A DNA stretch of 11,129 bases from Phoronis pallida. Lineage: Eukaryota; Phoronida; Phoronidae. The position numbers were made by a program, and so were the translations under genes. The stretch covers positions 1 to 11,129 of the forward strand of contig JAOXYC010216128.1 in assembly GCA_028565715.1 (NCBI GenBank), given 5' to 3'. The notes under the pieces are model-generated. The model was given only the letters and a program-made list of their open reading frames with translations, did no database searches and was not told where the DNA came from. Positions 9,301 through 11,129 of the stretch are shown in pieces; positions within the stretch are counted from its first letter, which is position 1, and the number at the start of each line of letters is the position of its first letter.

Positions 9301-10142
9301 TTTTATAAATGCATCCAGCACAATAAGCTATATGACAGATCTATATAGAAGTAGGTGCACAGCGCCGCTCATGGGGGACCATTTATACAGGCTATTAATA
9401 GCGCTATTATGCGTAAATATTCAGACAGAATTAACTCCGGCTGGGTAGCTCAGTTGGTAAGAGCTACCGACCGGCAATCGGGAGACCTGGGTTTGATTCC
9501 CAGTCCAGTTTGGATTTTTTCTGTTTTTTCAAATTCAATAATGTATAATTGTGCAAAAGCTCATTGTCTAGCACATAATTTTAAGACTGAAATTATTTTT
9601 TTTTCGAATAGGAACCGATCATAATAAATCTTATTGAGTGATATAATACAGGTAAAACTAGAAAAGGTCAGTTTCACACGAGGAATAATCATGGTGACTC
9701 ATTATATTTGATTTCAGGAGAATCTCGCAAAATTTCAACCTGAAACTAGCCTTAGACAAAGAAGTTGTTCTGTGGTAAGAGTTTTTTGTAATCTAAAAAG
9801 ATTGCCTGTTTATATTATTTTTGTTTAATATTCTTTATTGCCATTTTCCTTAATTTTTTTTCTAACACTAAGAAATTACATTTGGCATACTATGGCATAC
9901 TAAAATTATTTGGGCAATCCTATTTATGACAAAAAGTTTTTCAGTTGTTCCGGTCTGCTGCTTTTCACTTTTAATAACTATTATTATTTTTCATGTGTGC
10001 CTCAGTATAATTTATTGATTCTTTCACAGTTTATATTGATTTCTTATGTTCTAATAAGAATGTTTCAAGCATGTCAGTTTTACTAATTTGTTATTAACAG
10101 AATGTGTGCATGTCACTGCACTTGCGCACCAGATTAAGGTAA
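231..10142 (+). CDS. CEP97-like: CEP97-like centrosomal protein with FN3 domain (partial, multi-exon)
   Basis: Proposed join: 231-323, 715-1509, 1817-2049, 2349-2447, 3063-3147, 4726-4809, 5132-5311, 6042-6138, 6559-8754, 9158-9263, 9718-9774, 10101-10142. All borders are AG/GT and all phases agree, giving about 1,354 residues without an internal stop. The 5' end is outside the window, so no start codon is called. Identification rests on the IQ motif (IQSTWRGHRAR), the following basic EIRYRRAEDH helix, and the EAVKQLW...V..L.VW segment, which match the region after the leucine-rich repeats in CEP97 as I remember it. Known for the family: CEP97 recruits CP110 to the distal end of centrioles, limits centriole length and blocks premature cilium formation; the IQ motif is a calmodulin-type site. 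Seen here and not expected for CEP97: an FN3 domain, a long acidic repeat region and an SxIP tail. The alternative is a different LRR-IQ-FN3 protein. The gene model is surer than the name. Confidence 0.78.
324..714 (+). other. Intron a/b
   Basis: This is a GT...AG intron of 391 nt, AT-rich, with the acceptor tract TATATTGATTCCAG. Exon a's frame stays open for a while across the donor, which is a chance read-through. No repeat or RNA gene was seen in it. Confidence 0.65.
715..1509 (+). CDS. CEP97-like: Exon b: Ser/Pro/Lys-rich disordered linker of the CEP97-like protein
   Basis: This 795-nt exon lies between acceptor ATTCCAG and a perfect GTAAGT donor at 1510. It encodes 265 residues of low-complexity, probably disordered protein, starting DEGQMLVSESIYVPVPRGL. 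Proline-directed serines and threonines are frequent, several followed by a basic residue in the CDK style (SPLKRK, SPKAS, SPKVN, SPKAKK). A PPPPGRK stretch fits a class II SH3-ligand pattern. A short acidic run (SSEEEES) sits near the middle. Basic clusters, KRK and KKPVRR among them, could bind nucleic acid or act as localisation signals, but this is not shown. In CEP97 the equivalent region lies between the leucine-rich repeats and the IQ motif. A weaker alternative donor is GTAAAG at 1501. Confidence 0.85.
1510..1816 (+). other. Intron b/c
   Basis: This is a 307-nt intron with a perfect GTAAGT donor and ATTTAG acceptor. It contains two short look-alike blocks around 1637-1656 and 1670-1690 (both with TTGGTG and a nearby GAGAC), perhaps a decayed repeat. 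Nothing else was recognised. Confidence 0.65.
1817..2049 (+). CDS. CEP97-like: Exon c: IQ motif and coiled-coil helix, the CEP97 signature
   Basis: The acceptor is ATTTAG and the donor is GAG|GTACTT. The exon joins in phase to exon b (G+AA = Glu) and ends on a codon boundary. It encodes about 78 residues: ELTSMTKAATCIQ, a full IQ consensus (Ile-Gln at 1849-1854, then Arg-Gly and a second Arg, pattern IQxxxRGxxxR), NPKV, then a charged helix EIRYRRAEDHLLALMQEL rich in heptad-like leucines, ending EAVKQLWQE. IQ motifs bind calmodulin or related EF-hand proteins. The AATCIQ...RG...NPKV, EIRxRR and EAVxxLW landmarks together match CEP97 as I recall it, and this exon is the main basis for the gene name. 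No key IQ residue is missing. Confidence 0.9.
2349..2447 (+). CDS. CEP97-like: Exon d: post-IQ helix continuation
   Basis: This 99-nt exon keeps the reading frame (phase 0 on both sides), with acceptor TAATTGACAG and donor GAA|GTATAT. It encodes 33 residues, VQDLKVWKSDHAQ then a polar stretch ending YIGLQKE. The V.DLKVW part directly follows EAVKQLWQE of exon c. It continues the same helix and reproduces the Trp-Val-Leu-Trp spacing found after the IQ motif in CEP97. The exon is too short to recognise alone; its context and phase support it well. Confidence 0.85.
2448..3062 (+). other. Intron d/e
   Basis: This is a 615-nt AT-rich intron with a small perfect hairpin, CAGTTT-AA-AAACTG, at 2536-2549. 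Short phrases around 2833-2860 and 2910-2925 (AAAGTTGAT.ATTTT; TACAGTTGATCTCA) recur near 4400-4500 in the next intron, hinting at shared repeat debris. No coding sequence was seen. Confidence 0.6.
3063..3147 (+). CDS. CEP97-like: Exon e: short helical exon
   Basis: The acceptor is TTCTTTGCAG and the donor is GAA|GTAAGTAA, with a perfect GTAAGT. The exon encodes 28 residues, VAALKNMVLSLSKKMNDLEL then SSAEKLKG, with leucine/methionine spacing typical of an amphipathic or coiled-coil helix. It carries on the helical segment begun in exons c and d. It enters in phase 0 and leaves in phase 1, matching the next exon. No domain name can be given. Confidence 0.82.
3312..3597. mobile_element. TTAA-flanked foldback MITE, copy 1 (piggyBac-like)
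   Basis: TTAA stands at both borders (3308-3311 and 3598-3601). The left end is AGATACTGTCTC and the right end is an imperfect reverse complement (TTTGCATC...TATCT). The interior is roughly palindromic: the left phrases GTTGAACA and TTGCATCT recur inverted as AGATGCAA and TGTTCAAC in the right half. There is no coding capacity, so movement would depend on a transposase elsewhere. A TTAA target duplication is the hallmark of piggyBac-type elements, so assignment to that superfamily is by target site only. The left half is clearly homologous to copy 2 (shared phrases CAAATCAACTAGAAAT, GTCCTTTG.TGAA and AGTCAAAAAATTCAAAAAAAT). It is more decayed than copy 2. Confidence 0.75.
3931..4288. mobile_element. 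TTAA-flanked foldback MITE, copy 2 (piggyBac-like)
   Basis: The element runs from AGATACTGTCTCC to its exact inverse GGAGACAGTATCT, flanked by TTAA at 3927-3930 and 4289-4292. The two arms of about 170 nt are inverted copies along most of their length: AGGATCTGGGGTCAAAATT opposite AATTTTGACCCCAGATCCT, and GGGTAAATTTGA opposite TCAAATTTACCC. They meet at a perfect 26-nt palindrome, 4092-4117. The RNA or single strand would form one long hairpin. It has no open frame, so it is a non-autonomous element. The near-intact inverted ends suggest it is younger than copy 1. Confidence 0.85.
4092..4117. repeat. Perfect 26-nt palindrome at the centre of the foldback element
   Basis: Every base from 4092 to 4117 pairs about a centre between 4104 and 4105 (core TTGTCTGCAGACAA). 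There is no loop, so it is a continuous palindrome. It marks the symmetry point of the copy 2 element. Confidence 0.9.
4726..4809 (+). CDS. CEP97-like: Exon f: short linker before the FN3 domain
   Basis: This 84-nt exon has acceptor AAGTTCCAG and donor GGG|GTAGGT. Joined to the single A left by exon e it reads STDSISLRDHIPEAPVGENT and on to SAAQRW, about 28 residues of polar linker. It enters and leaves in phase 1, so it could be skipped without breaking the frame. It links the CEP97-type half to the FN3 half, so whether they form one protein depends on this exon or on its skipping. No motif is recognised. Confidence 0.7.
4810..5131 (+). other. Intron f/g
   Basis: This is a 322-nt intron with GTAGGT donor and TTTTCAG acceptor. 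Exon f's frame runs open into it for a stretch by chance. No repeat or RNA gene was seen. Confidence 0.6.
5132..5311 (+). CDS. CEP97-like: Exon g: first half of a fibronectin type III domain
   Basis: The acceptor CTAATTTTCAG is strong and the donor is TTAG|GTAGTA. The exon encodes 60 residues: a Ser/Pro lead-in (DSGSRPPSELSIST), then IPSAPCNLHLEH...KSVILRWDRS. The Pro-x-x-Pro start, the Leu on strand A, and the Leu-x-Trp of strand B are the standard FN3 N-terminal landmarks (tryptophan near 5251). FN3 domains are beta-sandwich protein-binding modules found both outside and inside cells. There is no signal peptide or membrane segment in the visible part, which fits an intracellular protein. 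Entry and exit are both phase 1. Confidence 0.87.
5312..6041 (+). other. Intron g/h with a CpG-rich patch
   Basis: This is a 730-nt intron inside the FN3 domain. Bases 5494-5702 carry about 17 CpG dinucleotides and are richer in G and C than the flanks. The open frames at 5504-5734 and 5713-5970 have no recognisable protein character. A short inverted pair CTCACTA/TAGTGAG (5472-5478 and 5530-5536) borders the start of the patch. Confidence 0.55.
6042..6138 (+). CDS. CEP97-like: Exon h: middle of the FN3 domain
   Basis: The acceptor is TGGTTTCAG and the donor is TATAA|GTGAGT. The exon encodes 32 residues, GYRIFVNDIAKGMV through ALVDGLDFNYSYK. The GYRIFV strand C and the LxxLxxxxxY 'tyrosine corner' area are both FN3 hallmarks. 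It joins exon g with G+GT (Gly) and leaves two bases for exon i. This split is compatible with an FN3 domain encoded over three exons. Confidence 0.88.
6202..6300 (-). repeat. Degenerate tRNA-like sequence (tRNA-derived repeat), minus strand
   Basis: Read on the minus strand it starts GCCTCGGTAGTTCACAGGTAGAGC, with a good A-box (TAGTTCACAGG), and ends with a B-box GGTTCGATTCC near 6209-6222. The A-to-B distance is about 25 nt longer than in a normal tRNA, and the acceptor ends do not pair. It is not a working tRNA. It is more likely a tRNA-derived SINE head or a tRNA pseudogene with an insertion. A second, weaker T-arm-like phrase (CTGGGTTTAATTTC) lies between the two boxes. Confidence 0.55.
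6298..6371 (+). pseudogene. tRNA-Ala(GGC)-like pseudogene or SINE head
   Basis: It is 74 nt, of tRNA size. The acceptor GGCTTT pairs with AGAGCC (one G-U). The anticodon stem CCTGT/GCAGG encloses the loop TTGGCAA, with U33 and anticodon GGC (alanine). The T-loop TTCGATT is normal. The D-arm is degraded (the usual TA at positions 8-9 is GG), and the lower T-stem has two mismatches. The bases CCA follow directly at 6372-6374, probably by chance. Degradation argues against function. It abuts the minus-strand tRNA-like sequence, so the two diverge from one point. Confidence 0.6.
6559..8754 (+). CDS. CEP97-like: Exon i: end of FN3 domain plus long acidic repeat region
   Basis: The acceptor is TTTTATTGTAG. 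The exon begins IFIRAISAVGESDNSNILFM, the F-G strands of the FN3 domain (Arg-Ala-x-Ser-x-x-Gly-x-Ser). It continues with about 700 residues of acidic, Ser/Asp/Asn-rich, probably disordered protein. Four copies of a Lys-Lys-Trp-Ser plus acidic-serine motif lie at 7403-7462, 7613-7672, 7829-7885 and 8072-8131. Many Ser-Asp-Ser-Glu/Asp runs resemble casein kinase 2 sites. Near the end, GYNTPSTGQDG could be a phosphosite cluster. The frame meets TAA at 8756-8758, but this stop lies inside a GTAATT donor (exon end AA|GT at 8754). Splicing there joins in phase to 9158, so the TAA is either intronic or the end of an unspliced isoform. Confidence 0.9.
7403..7462 (+). repeat. KKWS-acidic motif, copy 1
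   Basis: In exon i this encodes LVPKMKKWSTVLADSDSSDD. The pattern is Val-x-Lys-x-Lys-Lys-Trp-Ser, two or three aliphatic residues, then Ser-Asp-Ser and acidic residues. It is the only stretch type with tryptophan in a largely disordered region, which suggests a short linear binding motif. Confidence 0.85.
7613..7672 (+). repeat. KKWS-acidic motif, copy 2
   Basis: It encodes VVAKTKKWSDIIASSDSEED, starting 70 codons after copy 1. Lys-Lys-Trp-Ser, the aliphatic pair and Ser-Asp-Ser are all kept. Confidence 0.85.
7829..7885 (+). repeat. KKWS-acidic motif, copy 3 (degenerate)
   Basis: It encodes VVPKLKMSNIVADYDSDED, starting 72 codons after copy 2. One residue is missing and the tryptophan is replaced: Lys-Met-Ser stands for Lys-Lys-Trp-Ser. 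The flanks Val-Val-Pro-Lys and Asp-Ser-Asp-Glu-Asp are kept, so it is a diverged copy. Confidence 0.75.
8072..8131 (+). repeat. KKWS-acidic motif, copy 4
   Basis: It encodes VVRKSKKWSGVVTGSESEDE, starting 81 codons after copy 3. Glu-Pro precedes the Val-Val here as in copy 3. Ser-Glu-Ser-Glu replaces Ser-Asp-Ser-Glu. Confidence 0.85.
8755..9157 (+). other. Intron i/j or alternative 3' UTR
   Basis: The donor is GTAATT at 8755 and the acceptor is TTTTTTCAAG. If spliced, the TAA at 8756 is intronic. If not, the protein ends ...KTNK and this is 3' UTR, with a polyadenylation hexamer at 8958-8963. The stretch is AT-rich with no repeat recognised. Confidence 0.55.
8958..8963 (+). promoter_or_regulatory. 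AATAAA, candidate intronic polyadenylation signal
   Basis: This is a canonical AATAAA about 200 nt after the in-frame TAA, with a T/G-rich stretch near 9011-9026 downstream. It would allow a short isoform ending at 8758. Such hexamers are common by chance in AT-rich DNA. Confidence 0.3.
9158..9263 (+). CDS. CEP97-like: Exon j: basic tail with an SxIP-type motif
   Basis: The acceptor is TATTTTTTCAAG at 9157 and the donor is a perfect GTAAGT at 9264. Joined to the two A's left by exon i, it reads KRSPQMKSSLNR, then SSSIPKLKRIPPSRL, then KKKTKSE: 35 residues, strongly basic, in contrast to the acidic exon i. SSIP at 9195-9206, flanked by Arg and Lys, fits the SxIP motif by which proteins bind EB1 at microtubule plus ends. 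Base composition and reading frame fit coding. It is not part of the open frame ending at 8758, so it is a spliced exon, proposed here on splice borders and phase agreement. Confidence 0.72.
9195..9206 (+). other. SxIP-type motif codons
   Basis: It encodes Ser-Ser-Ile-Pro within NRSSSIPKLKR. Known: SxIP with nearby basic residues binds the EB1 C-terminal domain. Whether this copy works is inference. Confidence 0.55.
9264..9717 (+). other. Intron j/k with a tRNA-like repeat
   Basis: This is a 454-nt intron with a GTAAGT donor and TGATTTCAG acceptor. It holds the tRNA-like sequence at 9439-9510 and two overlapping perfect 12-nt palindromes (GCTATTAATAGC at 9391-9402, AATAGCGCTATT at 9397-9408). 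An open frame at 9355-9624 crosses the tRNA-like sequence and is not coding. Confidence 0.6.
9439..9510 (+). pseudogene. tRNA-Ala(GGC)-like sequence, probably tRNA-derived repeat
   Basis: It is 72 nt and folds as a cloverleaf. The acceptor GGCTGGG pairs with TCCAGTT (seven pairs, three of them G-U). The D-stem GCTC/GAGC and T-stem CTGGG/CCCAG are perfect. The anticodon stem ACCGA/TCGGG has one mismatch around loop CCGGCAA (GGC, alanine). Faults against a working tRNA are C instead of U at position 33 and TTTGATT instead of TTCGATT in the T-loop, which also weakens the B-box. The A-box (TAGCTCAGTTGG) is intact, and a run of T's follows at 9514-9519. It is either a slightly decayed tRNA copy or the head of a SINE. 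Confidence 0.65.
9718..9774 (+). CDS. CEP97-like: Exon k: short basic C-terminal exon
   Basis: This 57-nt exon has a good acceptor (TATTTGATTTCAG) and donor GTG|GTAAGA. It encodes 19 residues in phase 0 on both sides, ENLAKFQPETSLRQRSCSV, with an Arg-Gln-Arg-Ser-Cys-Ser phosphosite-like end. It follows the basic tail of exon j. Being phase 0/0 it can be included or skipped without a frame change. There is no recognised domain. Confidence 0.62.
9775..10100 (+). other. Intron after exon k (if exon l is real)
   Basis: This is 326 nt, very AT-rich, with a GTAAGA donor. The right end holds TACTAAT and TTATTAACAG. No repeat, RNA gene or coding frame was recognised. Confidence 0.4.
10101..10142 (+). 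CDS. CEP97-like: Possible terminal exon l (weak)
   Basis: An acceptor TTATTAACAG ends at 10100, preceded by a TACTAAT branch-point-like heptamer at 10081-10087. Continuing in phase 0 from exon k gives NVCMSLHLRTRLR and then TAA at 10140-10142. The same TAA lies within a donor-like AAG|GTAAAT at 10138/10139, so the exon may instead splice on past the window. It is short and unconserved to my eye, and it borders a TTAA that may be a transposon target. It is listed as the best available 3' continuation, not as an established exon. Confidence 0.35.
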   Translation, partial: NVCMSLHLRTRLR

Positions 10143-10412
10143 ATAACACCATGACCTCTGACCCCTGTGAGCTTTGTGGTGGTGTGAGACACACAAAAAA
10201 CAGGTTTTGGTTAATGTGTGTACCATTTTGTGGACACAAAATATTTGTACTGACTCTACAGAAAAGGTTTTTCTCTACAGACAGGCATTTGGAAATCTTA
10301 AGGAACAAACATTGCATGAAAAATGCAAAAAATGAGAAGTTCCAAAAAGAAACAATCTGCCAAATGGTTACATTTTGGAAAGTTTGTTACGCTGAAACCC
10401 TCCATGAAAGTA

Positions 10413-10424
10413 GAGACAGTATCT
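10413..10424 (-). repeat. Lone terminal inverted repeat of the foldback MITE family
   Basis: GAGACAGTATCT followed by TTAA (10425-10428) is identical to the right end of the 3931-4288 element. No matching left end was found upstream. A TTAA at 10134-10137 is the only tentative partner, but the sequence after it does not match the family. It is best read as a solo or badly decayed end. Confidence 0.5.
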
Positions 10425-11074
10425 TTAAATATAAGAAAAAGTTAATGTAAATTTTAAAACAGGTTTAATTAGCAAAAAGCATTTTAAACACTTGCAGTAA
10501 ATAGTTTTGTCAGATGGGGCTAGGTAAGTCTTGTAAAGGCTATCCAATGTAAAGTTCTGGCCATCCAATGTGTAATCTGTAAAGTTCTGCTACTGCTAGT
10601 GCAAATGAAAATACTTGTGTTGTGATTGCTGGAGTCTGTAACATGAAGTGACTTAAAATTGACTTACATTGACTTAATTTGATTGATTCATGATATGGTA
10701 TTAAATAACTGTACTTCAAACTGTTAAGCATCTTTAAGTCACTTTGGTAAAACCCTGTGTAATGCTGAAAACCAACTAACATTTGGTTGCCTTAGGTGTG
10801 GGTGGCATGTAGTGTGTGAAAGTGTGTAAATATGTAACACAGTCAGTTCTTGAGACCTGGCTTATGATATGGTGTTGACTGCCTCAGAAATTAATGAGAC
10901 CCTATATTTGACCAATGTAATATTAAAGGGGGTATAATGCTGGTTTTCATTGATTTTCAACAATAACATCTGCTTGCATCAATGCAAACAGTCAATGGAA
11001 ACAAATTCGTTCGACAATTTTGAAATTCATACTTCGTTTACAATTTGGTAAAATTTGCAATTGTTTTGAAAAAA

Positions 11075-11096
11075 TGTAAACAAACCTTTGTTTACA
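11075..11096. repeat. 22-nt inverted repeat made of forkhead-like words
   Basis: TGTAAACAAA, a two-base spacer CC, then TTTGTTTACA: perfect 10-nt arms. Each arm contains TGTAAACA/TGTTTACA, the core word bound by forkhead (FOX) proteins. A third GTTTACA lies near 11036. This may be chance or repeat structure in AT-rich DNA. Confidence 0.45.
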
Positions 11097-11129
11097 AAAA
11101 TTTAAACCTTTTCCCAGAATGAAACAAAC

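Larger units (their letters stand above)
10143..11129 (+). other. 3' region without a recognised exon
   Basis: No exon that continues the gene could be supported. It contains a small inverted repeat ATTTTGTG-GA-CACAAAAT (10225-10242), a lone transposon end (10413-10424) and a duplicated phrase TGTAAAGTTCTG (10548-10559, 10576-10587). A TTAAAGGGGGTATAATG start at 10923 could be another repeat border, and an inverted repeat lies at 11075-11096. The open frames at 10088-10450 (+) and 10051-10317 (-) overlap on opposite strands and lack coding character. Confidence 0.5.

Noticed and set aside
9355-9624. Open frame of 89 codons
   Set aside because: It runs straight through the tRNA-like sequence and palindromes, so it has no coding meaning.
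10088-10450. Open frame of 120 codons with Cys/His spacing (CELCGG...C...CGHK) resembling a zinc finger
   Set aside because: It overlaps tentative exon l in another frame, an inverted repeat and a MITE end, and the opposite strand is also open. The ligand spacing fits no zinc finger I know.
1-11129. Prokaryotic operon, CRISPR array, phage or plasmid features
   Set aside because: No array of regularly spaced repeats and no operon-like run of frames was seen. The exon-intron structure is clear throughout.

Overview
The window is eukaryotic, from an animal. It carries one split gene on the + strand whose short exons have canonical GT/AG borders, AT-rich introns, degenerate tRNA-like repeats and small TTAA-flanked foldback transposons. 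The lineage cannot be fixed from the sequence. A marine invertebrate (mollusc, brachiopod, annelid or invertebrate deuterostome) is a guess from the repeat content only.

I join eleven exons, and tentatively a twelfth, in one reading frame: 231-323, 715-1509, 1817-2049, 2349-2447, 3063-3147, 4726-4809, 5132-5311, 6042-6138, 6559-8754, 9158-9263, 9718-9774 and possibly 10101-10142. Every junction agrees in codon phase. The window holds about 1,350 codons. The start codon and N-terminus lie to the left of base 1. An IQ motif followed by a basic/acidic helix and a conserved Leu-Trp/Val/Trp segment identifies the product as a homologue of the centrosomal protein CEP97, whose leucine-rich repeats would be upstream. 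CEP97 partners CP110 in capping centrioles and restraining ciliogenesis.

From N to C the encoded part consists of: a Ser/Pro/Lys-rich disordered linker with many proline-directed phosphosites; the IQ motif and coiled-coil-like helix; a short linker; a fibronectin type III (FN3) domain split over three exons; a long acidic disordered region containing four spaced copies of a Lys-Lys-Trp-Ser plus acidic-serine motif; and a basic tail with an SxIP-type (EB1-binding) motif. The FN3 domain, the repeated motif and the SxIP tail are not part of the CEP97 layout I know and are the most interesting content.

The introns hold two related TTAA-flanked foldback elements (3312-3597 and 3931-4288), a lone end of the same family (10413-10424), three tRNA-like sequences (6202-6300 on the - strand, 6298-6371 and 9439-9510 on the + strand) and a CpG-rich patch (5494-5702). 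No second gene, CRISPR array or prokaryotic system is present.
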